Assembly (NCBI RefSeq): GCF_047324305.1
Contig: NZ_CP178740.1
Location: 1,364,001 to 1,428,000, forward strand
DNA: 64,000 bases
Origin: Acerihabitans sp047324305
GTDB taxonomy: Bacteria; Pseudomonadota; Gammaproteobacteria; Enterobacterales; Enterobacteriaceae
Reading direction: 5' to 3'
Part shown: positions 1-7,782 of the stretch, piece by piece
Position numbering within the stretch: position 1 is the first letter of the stretch
Layout: each line of letters starts with the position of its first letter
Notes under the pieces: model-generated
Seen by the model: only the letters and a program-made list of their open reading frames with translations
Told to the model about the DNA's origin: nothing
Databases searched by the model: none
Program-made: the position numbers and the translations under genes

Positions 1-265
1 CGTTGCCCTTACCTTTACCCATACGCACTTCAAGCGGCTTCTCGGTGATCGGTTTGTCCGGGAATACACGGATCCAGATCTTACCTTGACGCTTAACTGC
101 ACGCGTCATTGCACGACGCGCAGCTTCGATTTGACGAGCAGTCAGACGACCACGGCCAACAGCTTTCAGACCGAAAGTACCGAAGCTAATATCCGTGCCC
201 GCAGCCAGACCGCGGTTGCGGCCCTTATGCATTTTACGGAATTTTGTACGCTTTGGTTGTAACAT
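1..265 (-). CDS. rplP: 50S ribosomal protein L16, C-terminus cut by window edge
   Basis: L16 is a large-subunit protein near the peptidyl transferase centre and A-site tRNA. The translation from ATG at 265 begins MLQPKRTKFRKMHKGRNRG and continues through ISFGTFGLKAV and GRLTARQIEAARRA, all standard L16. About 88 codons are present; the rest lies beyond position 1. It follows rpsC after 12 bases, and an AAGGAGAG ribosome binding site lies just before the start. The order rpsC-rplP matches the S10 operon. Identity is certain; only the missing end limits the call. Confidence 0.97.
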   Translation of the reverse strand, partial: MLQPKRTKFRKMHKGRNRGLAAGTDISFGTFGLKAVGRGRLTARQIEAARRAMTRAVKRQGKIWIRVFPDKPITEKPLEVRMGKGKGN

Positions 266-277
266 CAGCGACTCTCC

Positions 278-979
278 TTACTTGCGGCCTTTGCGCTGCT
301 GCTTTTTAGGTTGAGCAGCCGGTTTTTCCGGTTGTTCAACGGCAGCCATACCACCCAGAATCTCACCTTTGAAGATCCACACTTTTACGCCGATGACACC
401 ATAAGTGGTGCGCGCTTCGGAGGTGTTGTAGTCGATATCCGCACGCAGCGTATGCAGCGGAACGCGACCTTCGCGGTACCATTCGGTACGTGCGATTTCA
501 GCGCCGCCAAGACGACCACTGACTTCAACTTTAATACCCTTAGCGCCCAGACGCATGGCGTTCTGTACAGCACGCTTCATAGCACGACGGAACATAACAC
601 GACGTTCCAGCTGTGAAGATATGCTGTCAGCGACCAGCTTCGCGTCCAGTTCCGGTTTACGGATTTCGGCAATATTGATCTGCGCAGGCACGCCGGCGAT
701 ATCCGCAACGACCTTACGCAGTTTTTCAACGTCTTCGCCTTTCTTGCCGATAACGATGCCCGGACGAGCGGTGTGAATAGTCACACGGATGCTCTTGGCC
801 GGACGCTCGATAACGATGCGAGAAACGGAAGCCTTCGCCAGTTCCTTGATCAGGAATTGACGAACTTTAAAGTCGCTGTCCAGGTTGTCAGCGAATTCTT
901 TGGTATTCGCGTACCAGGTAGAGTTCCAAGGTTTGACAATACCCAGGCGAATACCATTAGGATGTACTTTCTGACCCAT
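278..979 (-). CDS. rpsC: 30S ribosomal protein S3
   Basis: S3 binds 16S rRNA in the small-subunit head and helps form the mRNA entry channel. The 233-residue protein opens MGQKVHPNGIRLG and has a KH domain with the GKKGEDVEKLR loop near residues 78-88, then the C-terminal S3 domain. Length equals that of E. coli S3. The lysine-rich tail (QPKKQQRKGRK) is typical. It lies between rplV and rplP in the S10 operon, separated by 17 and 12 bases, and has no odd features. Confidence 0.99.
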   Translation of the reverse strand: MGQKVHPNGIRLGIVKPWNSTWYANTKEFADNLDSDFKVRQFLIKELAKASVSRIVIERPAKSIRVTIHTARPGIVIGKKGEDVEKLRKVVADIAGVPAQINIAEIRKPELDAKLVADSISSQLERRVMFRRAMKRAVQNAMRLGAKGIKVEVSGRLGGAEIARTEWYREGRVPLHTLRADIDYNTSEARTTYGVIGVKVWIFKGEILGGMAAVEQPEKPAAQPKKQQRKGRK

Positions 980-996
980 TGCTAGTCTCCAGAGTC

Positions 997-1329
997 TCAG
1001 CGATCGGACACAACCACAGTGATGTGGCTGGTGCGCTTCAAGATGCGATCCGCCCGACCTTTTGCACGAGGCATAATGCGCTTCATGCTTGGGCCGGCGT
1101 CGACGAATATTTTCGCGACTTTCAGATCATCGATATCTGCGCCATCGTTGTGTTCAGCGTTAGCAATGGCAGACTCCAGTACTTTTTTAACCAGACCAGC
1201 AGCTTTCTTGTTGGTGTAGGTCAAAACTTCCAGAGCTTGCGACACTTTCTTACCGCGGATAAGGTCAGCCACCAGGCGTACCTTTTGAGCAGAAGAACGA
1301 GCGTGGCGATGTTGAGCGATAGTTTCCAT
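997..1329 (-). CDS. rplV: 50S ribosomal protein L22
   Basis: L22 lines the polypeptide exit tunnel through a long beta hairpin. The 110-residue product starts [27 protein letters not shown] and contains the hairpin segment with [18 protein letters not shown] near residues 80-97, as in E. coli. No insertion or deletion is evident in this loop, the region changed in some macrolide-resistant mutants. The gene is the sixth-type member of the S10 operon order, 14 bases after rpsS. Confidence 0.99.
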
Positions 1330-1343
1330 CTCTTCCTCCTACC

Positions 1344-1622
1344 TTAGCGTTTTTTAGCCTTACGGTCGGCCGCATGGCCGCGATAAGTACGCGTCGGCGC
1401 GAATTCACCCAGTTTGTGACCGACCATTTCGTCGGAAACAAATACCGGTACGTGCTGACGACCATTATGGACAGCGATGGTCAAACCGATCATTGTTGGA
1501 AAGATCGTTGAACGACGGGACCAAGTGCGTATAGGCTTCTTGTCACCGCTTTCCACCGCTTTCTCTACCTTCTTCAGCAAGTGCAGGTCTATGAATGGAC
1601 CTTTCTTGAGAGAACGTGGCAT
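1344..1622 (-). CDS. rpsS: 30S ribosomal protein S19
   Basis: S19 sits in the head of the small subunit and forms a complex with S13 that contacts the A-site finger of 23S rRNA. The 92-residue protein begins MPRSLKKGPFIDLHLLKKVEKA and carries the conserved PTMIGLTIAVHNGRQHVPVFV and LGEFAPTRTYRGH segments. Length and sequence match the family. It is cotranscribed between rplB and rplV with gaps of 14 bases on each side. Confidence 0.99.
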   Translation of the reverse strand: MPRSLKKGPFIDLHLLKKVEKAVESGDKKPIRTWSRRSTIFPTMIGLTIAVHNGRQHVPVFVSDEMVGHKLGEFAPTRTYRGHAADRKAKKR

Positions 1623-1636
1623 GGTTTATCCTCTAA

Positions 1637-2461
1637 TTATTTTTTACTACGGCGACGTACGATGAACTTATCGGTACGCTTATTACTACGGGTCTTCTTA
1701 CCTTTGGTCTGCAGGCCCCACGGACTGACCGGGTGCTTACCAAAGTTACGACCTTCACCACCACCATGCGGGTGATCCACCGGGTTCATCGCCGTACCGC
1801 GGACGGTCGGACGAATACCACGCCAGCGGCTTGCACCGGCTTTGCCCAGTACACGCAGCATGTGTTCGGCGTTACCGACTTCACCCATGGTTGCGCGGCA
1901 TTCAGACTGCACTTTACGCATTTCGCCGGAGCGAAGACGCAGAGTGACATAAGCGCCGTCACGGGCAACAATCTGAACGTAAGCACCGGCGGAACGCGCC
2001 AGCTGACCGCCTTTACCCGGTTTCATTTCCACGTTATGCACGGTGGAACCAACCGGAATATTGCGCATCGGCAGGGTGTTGCCGGCCTTGATGGCGGCGT
2101 CGACGCCAGACTGAATCTGGTCACCTGCTTTCAGGCCTTTCGGCGCCAGTACGTAACGACGTTCGCCGTCTTTGTACAGCACTAAAGCGATGTTGGCAGA
2201 ACGGTTCGGATCATATTCCAGGCGCTCTACGATTGCCGGGATACCGTCTTTGTCGCGTTTAAAATCGACAACACGGTATTGTTGTTTATGACCACCACCG
2301 ATATGGCGCGTAGTGATACGGCCATTGTTGTTACGTCCACCGGATTTAGTGAGTTTTTCCAGCAACGGGCCATAAGGCTTGCCCTTGTGCAGCTCAGGGT
2401 TGACCACTTTAACTACGTGGCGACGACCCGGAGATGTCGGTTTACATTTAACAATTGCCAT
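1637..2461 (-). CDS. rplB: 50S ribosomal protein L2
   Basis: L2 is needed for subunit association and peptidyl transferase function. The 274-residue protein starts MAIVKCKPTSPGRRHVVKV and retains the GTAMNPVDHPHGGGEGR signature near residues 223-239, including the histidine long implicated in peptidyl transferase activity. An OB-fold RNA-binding domain precedes the C-terminal SH3-like domain. It lies 17 bases after rplW in the S10 operon. No anomaly was seen. Confidence 0.99.
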   Translation of the reverse strand: MAIVKCKPTSPGRRHVVKVVNPELHKGKPYGPLLEKLTKSGGRNNNGRITTRHIGGGHKQQYRVVDFKRDKDGIPAIVERLEYDPNRSANIALVLYKDGERRYVLAPKGLKAGDQIQSGVDAAIKAGNTLPMRNIPVGSTVHNVEMKPGKGGQLARSAGAYVQIVARDGAYVTLRLRSGEMRKVQSECRATMGEVGNAEHMLRVLGKAGASRWRGIRPTVRGTAMNPVDHPHGGGEGRNFGKHPVSPWGLQTKGKKTRSNKRTDKFIVRRRSKK

Positions 2462-2478
2462 TGTTCTTCTCCTCCGAC

Positions 2479-2781
2479 TTACTCTGCGCCGCCGATGAAG
2501 TCCATGTTCTGGCCTTCCTTCAGGGTGACGTAAGCTTTTTTCCAGTCGCTACGACGACCGATACGCTGTCCATGACGCTTCGTTTTCCCTTTAACGATCA
2601 GGGTGCGAACGTCATTGACTTCGACTTCAAACAGTTTATGCACAGCGGCTTTAATTTCTGCTTTGGTCGCGTCTTTAGCTACTTTGAGTACGATGGTGTT
2701 ATGCTTTTCCATCGCTGCAGACGCTTTTTCAGAAACGTGCGGCGCGCGCAAAACTTTCAGCAAACGTTCTTCACGAATCAT
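2479..2781 (-). CDS. rplW: 50S ribosomal protein L23
   Basis: L23 lies at the exit of the peptide tunnel and forms the docking site for trigger factor and SRP. The 100-residue product begins MIREERLLKVLRAPHVSEKA and has the conserved KDATKAEIKAAVHKLFEVEV segment; the exposed FEVEVNDV stretch contains the glutamate known to contact trigger factor in E. coli. Its start overlaps the rplD stop by four bases, so translation is probably coupled. Confidence 0.99.
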   Translation of the reverse strand: MIREERLLKVLRAPHVSEKASAAMEKHNTIVLKVAKDATKAEIKAAVHKLFEVEVNDVRTLIVKGKTKRHGQRIGRRSDWKKAYVTLKEGQNMDFIGGAE

Positions 2782-3383
2782 GCCAGCATCTCCTCAACTT
2801 GCTTCACAGCGTCAGCCGTCATGACGACTTTGTCGAAGGCGATCAGGCTAACCGGGTCAATACCTGCGACATCGCGAACGTCTACTTTGTAGAGGTTGCG
2901 CGCGGCCAGGAACAGGTTTTCATCCAGTTCGCTCGTAATGATCAGCACATCTGCAAGCGACATGTCTTTCAGTTTCTGTACCAGCAGCTTGGTTTTAGGC
3001 GCTTCGACAGAAAAAGACTCAACGACGATCAGACGTTCTTGACGTACCAGCTCGGACAGGATGCTTTTCAGCGCCCCACGGTACATCTTCTTATTTACCT
3101 TCTGGCTGTGATCCTGCGGCTTGGCGGCAAATGTTACGCCACCTGAACGCCAGATTGGGCTCTTCACCGTACCTGAACGCGCGCGACCGGTACCCTTCTG
3201 ACGCCATGGTTTCTTACCGGAACCAGTAACTTCAGCACGGGTCTTCTGAGCGCGAGTACCTTGACGGGCACCTGCTGCATAAGCAACAACAACCTGGTGT
3301 ACCAGCGCTTCGTTGAAGTCACGCCCGAAGGTAGTTTCGGAAACAGTCAGCGCGCTTTGCGCGTCTTTCAATACCAATTCCAT
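2778..3383 (-). CDS. rplD: 50S ribosomal protein L4
   Basis: L4 binds 23S rRNA and extends a loop into the exit tunnel. In E. coli it also represses its own operon by acting on the S10 leader. The 201-residue sequence starts MELVLKDAQSALTVSE and has the tunnel loop around residues 55-90 (KKPWRQKGTGRARSGTVKSP). The last four bases overlap the rplW start. Because an S10-type leader is present upstream of rpsJ, the autoregulatory role is probably kept here. Confidence 0.99.
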   Translation of the reverse strand: MELVLKDAQSALTVSETTFGRDFNEALVHQVVVAYAAGARQGTRAQKTRAEVTGSGKKPWRQKGTGRARSGTVKSPIWRSGGVTFAAKPQDHSQKVNKKMYRGALKSILSELVRQERLIVVESFSVEAPKTKLLVQKLKDMSLADVLIITSELDENLFLAARNLYKVDVRDVAGIDPVSLIAFDKVVMTADAVKQVEEMLA

Positions 3384-3399
3384 TCCTATCTCCTCGACG

Positions 3400-4029
3400 T
3401 TACGCCTTGACAGCCGGTTTAACGATCAGGTCGCCGCCGGTTGCTCCCGGGACAGCGCCTTTGACCAGCAGCAGGTTGCGCTCAACGTCAACACGTACTA
3501 CGTCCAGGCTTAGAACGGTTACACGCTCGTTACCCATCTGGCCTGCCATTTTCTTGCCCTTGAATACCTTACCCGGAGTCTGGTTCTGACCGATTGAACC
3601 ATGACCACGGTGGGACAAGGAGTTACCATGGGTAGCATCCTGGGTACGGAAGTTCCAGCGCTTTACAGTGCCTGCAAATCCTTTACCTTTGGACGTACCG
3701 GTAACGTCAACTTTTTTCACATCGGCGAACAGTTCGACGCTGATGCTTTGACCCGCAGTGATTTCTGCAACGTCTTCGACGCGGAATTCCCACAGGCCAC
3801 GGCCGGCTTCAACGCCTGCCTTAGCGAAGTGACCGGCTTCAGGCTTAGTCACACGATTGGCTTTTTTGGTGCCGGTGGTGACCTGAATAGCGCGGTAACC
3901 GTCGTTGTCCAGGTCTTTAACCTGAGTTACGCGGTTGGCTTCGATTTCAATAACGGTTACTGGGATGGAAACGCCATCTTCAGTGAAGATGCGAGTCATG
4001 CCCACTTTACGACCGACTAAACCCTTCAT
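3400..4029 (-). CDS. rplC: 50S ribosomal protein L3
   Basis: L3 is an early-assembling large-subunit protein that reaches toward the peptidyl transferase centre. The 209-residue protein begins MKGLVGRKVGMTRIFTEDG and has the conserved GTSKGKGFAGTVKRWNF and THGNSLSHRGHGSIGQNQTPGKV segments. The glutamine in GQNQTPG is the residue methylated by PrmB in E. coli. It lies 32 bases after rpsJ and 16 bases before rplD. Length equals the E. coli protein. Confidence 0.99.
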   Translation of the reverse strand: MKGLVGRKVGMTRIFTEDGVSIPVTVIEIEANRVTQVKDLDNDGYRAIQVTTGTKKANRVTKPEAGHFAKAGVEAGRGLWEFRVEDVAEITAGQSISVELFADVKKVDVTGTSKGKGFAGTVKRWNFRTQDATHGNSLSHRGHGSIGQNQTPGKVFKGKKMAGQMGNERVTVLSLDVVRVDVERNLLLVKGAVPGATGGDLIVKPAVKA

Positions 4030-4061
4030 TGTTTCAACCTCTCAATCGTTTGGTGACCTGA

Positions 4062-4373
4062 TTAACCCAGGCTGATCTGCACATCAACACCAGCAGCCAG
4101 ATCCAGACGCATCAGAGCATCAACGGTTTTTTCGGTTGGCTCAACGATGTCAACCAGACGCTTATGAGTGCGAATCTCATACTGATCGCGCGCATCTTTA
4201 TTGACGTGCGGAGAAATCAGAACGGTAAAGCGCTCTTTGCGGGTCGGCAGCGGGATCGGACCCCGTACCTGAGCACCGGTACGTTTGGCAGTCTCGACTA
4301 TTTCCGCGGTTGATTGATCGATCAAACGATGATCAAACGCTTTCAAACGGATACGGATTCTTTGGTTCTGCAT
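4062..4373 (-). CDS. rpsJ: 30S ribosomal protein S10 (NusE)
   Basis: S10 is a small-subunit head protein and, as NusE, a partner of NusB, NusG and RNA polymerase in antitermination. The 103-residue product starts [19 protein letters not shown] and carries [27 protein letters not shown], matching E. coli nearly residue for residue. It is the first gene of the operon, preceded by a leader of about 180 bases and a strong promoter. Confidence 0.99.
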
Positions 4374-4556
4374 GAGACCAGAGCTCCAATTATTTATAAA
4401 CGTAGAAAATTACTCCTCGCACCCATTTCGATTGATGGGGGAGTGTAATCATTCAGTATTATCCCCATATCGGGGATGTTGTGTGCTGGCTTACCGCCTT
4501 CGCGGCCAGCGCGGACTCATTGAGTCGGCTTGTTTCTTATGTCTATGAGACAAGCC
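4374..4556 (-). promoter_or_regulatory. S10 operon leader with L4-type attenuator hairpins
   Basis: The stretch between the promoter and rpsJ has the length of the E. coli S10 leader. Two hairpins are readable on the minus strand: ATCCCC/GGGGAT at 4461-4477, and a longer imperfect stem at 4413-4444 that pairs ACTCC-CCAT with ATGGG-AGGAGT and is followed by a T-rich stretch. In E. coli the equivalent last hairpin is where L4 with NusA promotes termination. Matching these hairpins to HD and HE is inference by position and form. Confidence 0.7.
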
Positions 4557-4561
4557 CGCGC

Positions 4562-4589
4562 ATTATACGTTAATTTGCTCATGAAGCAA
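4562..4589 (-). promoter_or_regulatory. Sigma-70 promoter of the S10 operon
   Basis: On the minus strand TTGCTT (4584-4589) and TATAAT (4562-4567) are separated by 16 bases, followed by a GC-rich discriminator (GCGCGGGC) as expected for a stringently controlled ribosomal promoter. It lies about 190 bases upstream of rpsJ, and the same arrangement is known in E. coli. Confidence 0.85.
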
Positions 4590-4713
4590 GCGACGATACG
4601 GTAAAAAACGCCGGAAACCGGCGCTCATTCCATTTCCGCAGGGGCAGAATGGGCGGCGGCGCCGATTTCAGGCAGGCTTATGCCAGCTGGGATGCCGGGA
4701 TAAGGGAAGGAAG

Positions 4714-5463
4714 GTGCGCGTGATAACGGTATTGTCGGTTTTCTGCCTGCTCTTGTATGGCGTCATCATGGGCCATCTCGCCCGGCGCATTCTCGGATGG
4801 GCCCGCGCGCTGCCAGGCGCCACGGCGGCGCGGCGCGGGCCACTGCCGGGCGGCGGTTGCGCCGGCGGGGGACGGTTGGCGTATGGCCGGCTTACGGCGA
4901 TCTCCGGCCAGCGGGCTTCCGCGGCGCCTGGGGCCCGCCGCGCCGCGTGGACAATGCTGTCCCGCCAGATGTGGAAACGGCGCTGCGAGGCAAGCTGCGC
5001 GCTGGCGTTCCTGGCGGCGTTCGCCGCCCTGCCGGCGGAACGCCTGGTGAGCGGCCTGGTGTTCAGCTGGTTTTTATTAACGCTGAGCTGGATTGACTAT
5101 CATACCCTGCTGCTGCCCGACCGGCTTACCCTGCCCTTCCTGCTGTGCGGACTGCTAAGCCCGCTTGGCGAGCCGCAATCGCTCTATGTCGGCCTGCTGG
5201 GCGCGCTGTGCGGCGGCGGCGGCCTGTGGCTGCTGAACGGGGTGTTTTACCGGGTGAGAGGCTACGCGGGGCTGGGCGGCGGCGATATCAAGCTGCTGAG
5301 CGGGCTGGGGGCCTGGCTGGGATGGCAAGCGTTGCCGCTGTTATGCGCGAGCGCGGCGCTGACCGGGATAGCGTGGTGGCTGCGGCGCCGGACGGCGGAT
5401 AAAGACATTCCCTTTGGTCCCTGCCTGGCGCTGGCAGGCTGGTGGATATACATCGGCCCTTAG
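4714..5463 (+). CDS. gspO: Type 4 prepilin peptidase (GspO/HofD family)
   Basis: This inner-membrane aspartyl protease (family A24) cleaves the leader of type IV pilins and type II secretion pseudopilins. The 249-residue product has several hydrophobic segments. Catalytic motifs are LSWIDYHTLLLPDRLTLP near residues 125-142 and GLGGGDIKLL near residue 188, each with an aspartate. The FGPCLALAGW motif ends the protein. The N-terminal cytoplasmic part (about residues 30-80) is Arg/Ala/Gly-rich and lacks a clear CxxC pair. The position between rpsJ and bfr is that of E. coli gspO. The GTG start at 4714 follows AGGGAAGGA. No gsp cluster is nearby, so likely substrates are Hof or other pilins; that is inference. 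Confidence 0.88.
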   Translation: MRVITVLSVFCLLLYGVIMGHLARRILGWARALPGATAARRGPLPGGGCAGGGRLAYGRLTAISGQRASAAPGARRAAWTMLSRQMWKRRCEASCALAFLAAFAALPAERLVSGLVFSWFLLTLSWIDYHTLLLPDRLTLPFLLCGLLSPLGEPQSLYVGLLGALCGGGGLWLLNGVFYRVRGYAGLGGGDIKLLSGLGAWLGWQALPLLCASAALTGIAWWLRRRTADKDIPFGPCLALAGWWIYIGP

Positions 5464-5604
5464 CGCCACTGCCCGGCCGCACATGACAATGCGGCCAGGT
5501 TACGCCGGAAACGCGGCAGCCAGGAGCCGATGCGTATCGGTCATAACCGTCGCATCATGCGCAGGCGTTGCTTTATCATTATTTAGCGGGGAACAGCCTG
5601 ACGC

Positions 5605-6084
5605 CTATTGCGCCGCATCTTTTAACTGGGACTGGAGATAGTTCTGCAGGCCGACCAGTTTGATTAAATCCAGTTCGGTTTCCAGGAAATCGATATGGTG
5701 CTCTTCGTCCGCCAATATCTCGATCAGCAGATCGCGGGTGACATAATCCCGGACGCTGTCGGCATAAGAGATGCCTTCGCGCAGATCCTGCGCGCCCTGC
5801 AGTTCCAGGTTCAAATCCGAACGCAGCATTTCCTCGACATTTTGCCCGATGTTAAGCGTGCCCAGATCCTGCAGGTTAGGCAGTCCCTCCAGGAAAAGAA
5901 TACGCTCGATATAACGATCGGCGTGCTTCATTTCATCGATGGATTCGTGGTATTCAATGTCGTTCAGACGCATCAGCCCCCAGTTCTTAAACATACGGGC
6001 GTGCAGGAAGTACTGATTGATGGCTACCAGCTCGTTGCCAAGCAGGGTATTGAGATGGGTGATAATTTGGTCATCGCCTTTCAT
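5605..6084 (-). CDS. bfr: Bacterioferritin
   Basis: Bacterioferritin forms a 24-subunit cytoplasmic shell that oxidises and stores iron and binds heme between subunits. The 159-residue sequence has all ferroxidase ligands at the expected positions (Glu18, Glu51, His54, Glu94, Glu127, His130) and the heme-ligating Met52. It starts MKGDDQIITHLNTLLGNE. It lies 73 bases downstream of bfd, the usual pairing of store and release factors. The tail KDAAQ differs slightly from E. coli. Confidence 0.99.
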   Translation of the reverse strand: MKGDDQIITHLNTLLGNELVAINQYFLHARMFKNWGLMRLNDIEYHESIDEMKHADRYIERILFLEGLPNLQDLGTLNIGQNVEEMLRSDLNLELQGAQDLREGISYADSVRDYVTRDLLIEILADEEHHIDFLETELDLIKLVGLQNYLQSQLKDAAQ

Positions 6085-6157
6085 AATTCACTCCTCCGTT
6101 GCGGTAATGTACAGAATATAACCGCGTCAGAGTAAATCAAGGTAATAACCCTACTAA

Positions 6158-6352
6158 TTATGCAATTTTTTCAAACGGCACTAACTGCTGTAATTCGTCT
6201 TCCATAACCAACCGGGCCTTGCATGCGCATTTACCGCATTTATTCGCCACCGGCACGACACTTTTAAGTTCTTGAAACGTCTTCGGTTGGTAGTTTCTTA
6301 CCGCCTTGCGTATGGCAGTATCGCTTACCGCATTACACAAACAAACGTACAT
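6158..6352 (-). CDS. bfd: Bacterioferritin-associated ferredoxin
   Basis: Bfd is a [2Fe-2S] protein that binds bacterioferritin and passes electrons to its heme to release iron under starvation. The 64-residue product has the cluster ligands Cys4, Cys6, Cys39 and Cys42 in MYVCLCNAV and NKCGKCACKA. The family is normally about 64 residues. A Fur-like palindrome lies 37 bases upstream of the start, in keeping with iron repression, and bfr follows directly. Confidence 0.97.
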   Translation of the reverse strand: MYVCLCNAVSDTAIRKAVRNYQPKTFQELKSVVPVANKCGKCACKARLVMEDELQQLVPFEKIA

Positions 6353-6388
6353 TTTTCATACTCATTAAAATCAAATTAGGCATAATTT

Positions 6389-6409
6389 AAATGAGAACGA
6401 GTGTCATTT
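6389..6409 (-). promoter_or_regulatory. Probable Fur box upstream of bfd
   Basis: The sequence AATGAGAACGAGTGTCATT and its flanking bases resemble the 7-1-7 Fur form (TGAGAAC-G-AGTGTCA). It lies about 37 bases before the bfd start on the minus strand. bfd is Fur-controlled in E. coli. The match is partial, so the assignment combines sequence resemblance and known regulation. Confidence 0.6.
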
Positions 6410-6480
6410 CAATAGCAGAACTATTTTTGTTTTGTAAATATCCGTCGCCGGTAAATAACCGCTTCTTTTTGCAGCAAATA

Positions 6481-6508
6481 AAAAAAGGGCGCCAAGGCGC
6501 CCTTTTTT
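6481..6508 (-). terminator. Intrinsic terminator of the str operon (tufA), possibly bidirectional
   Basis: GGGCGCC and GGCGCCC form a stem around AA, flanked by six A on one side and six T on the other. It ends transcription leaving tufA on the minus strand and could act on either strand. It begins about 19 bases past the tufA stop. Confidence 0.9.
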
Positions 6509-6526
6509 GCATAAAACGGAAATGTC

Positions 6527-7711
6527 TTACGCGATAACCTTGGCAACCACGCCGGCGCCAACGGTACGGCCGCCTTCGCGAATAGCGAAACGCAGGCCGT
6601 CGTCCATGGCGATCGGGGCAATCAGGTTAACAACCATTTTGATGTTGTCGCCAGGCATAACCATTTCCACGCCTTCCGGCAGTTCGATGGTACCGGTCAC
6701 GTCAGTGGTACGGAAGTAGAACTGAGGACGGTAGCCTTTGAAGAACGGCGTATGACGGCCGCCTTCATCCTTGGACAGGATGTAGACTTCGGATTCGAAC
6801 TGGGTATGCGGGTGGATTGAACCCGGTTTAGCCAGTACCTGGCCGCGTTCCACGTCGTCACGCTTGGTGCCGCGCAGCAGGACGCCGACGTTTTCACCGG
6901 CACGGCCTTCGTCCAGCAGTTTACGGAACATTTCAACGCCGGTACAAGTGGTCTTGATGGTGGCTTTGATGCCGACGATTTCAACTTCTTCGCCCACTTT
7001 AACGATGCCGCGTTCCACACGACCGGTTACCACGGTGCCGCGGCCGGAGATGGAGAATACGTCTTCGATAGGCAGCAGGAACGGCTTGTCAATCGCACGT
7101 ACCGGTTCCGGGATGTAGGTATCCAGGGCTTCGGCCAGTTCGATGATTTTAGAGGTCCAGGCTTCGTCGCCTTCCAGTGCTTTCAGCGCGGAACCACGGA
7201 TTACCGGGGTGTCGTCGCCTGGGAAGTCGTACTGGGACAGCAGTTCGCGCACTTCCATTTCAACCAGTTCCAGCAGTTCTTCGTCATCGACCATGTCGCA
7301 TTTGTTCATGAAGACGATGATGTAAGGAACGCCTACCTGGCGAGCCAGCAGGATGTGTTCGCGGGTCTGCGGCATCGGGCCGTCGGTTGCGGCAACCACC
7401 AGGATTGCGCCATCCATCTGGGCGGCGCCGGTGATCATGTTTTTCACATAGTCGGCGTGTCCCGGGCAGTCTACGTGCGCGTAGTGGCGGGCCGGGGTAT
7501 CGTATTCAACGTGGGACGTGTTGATGGTGATACCACGGGCTTTTTCTTCCGGTGCGTTGTCGATCTGATCGAAGGCACGGGCGCTGCCGCCGTAAGCTTT
7601 GGCCAGCACGGTGGTGATGGCGGCGGTCAGGGTGGTTTTACCATGGTCGACGTGACCGATGGTGCCGACGTTAACGTGCGGTTTTGTACGTTGGAACTTT
7701 TCTTTAGACAC
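6527..7711 (-). CDS. tufA: Elongation factor Tu
   Basis: EF-Tu delivers aminoacyl-tRNA to the ribosomal A site as a GTP complex. From the GTG codon at 7711 the protein is 394 residues and begins (M)SKEKFQRTKPHVNVGTIGHVDHGKTT, which contains the GHVDHGKT P-loop. DCPGHADY and NKCD complete the G motifs. An ATG 45 bases further upstream is open, but the added residues match no EF-Tu; the GTG start agrees with E. coli tufA and has AAGGAATATAGCC before it. It is last in the str operon, 71 bases after fusA. A second tuf copy would lie elsewhere. Confidence 0.99.
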   Translation of the reverse strand: MSKEKFQRTKPHVNVGTIGHVDHGKTTLTAAITTVLAKAYGGSARAFDQIDNAPEEKARGITINTSHVEYDTPARHYAHVDCPGHADYVKNMITGAAQMDGAILVVAATDGPMPQTREHILLARQVGVPYIIVFMNKCDMVDDEELLELVEMEVRELLSQYDFPGDDTPVIRGSALKALEGDEAWTSKIIELAEALDTYIPEPVRAIDKPFLLPIEDVFSISGRGTVVTGRVERGIVKVGEEVEIVGIKATIKTTCTGVEMFRKLLDEGRAGENVGVLLRGTKRDDVERGQVLAKPGSIHPHTQFESEVYILSKDEGGRHTPFFKGYRPQFYFRTTDVTGTIELPEGVEMVMPGDNIKMVVNLIAPIAMDDGLRFAIREGGRTVGAGVVAKVIA

Positions 7712-7782
7712 GGCTATATTCCTTACTCTTATGCTCTCCCCCATTGGAGAGAGCACGGGATATTAATTGTAGACCCTAAAGC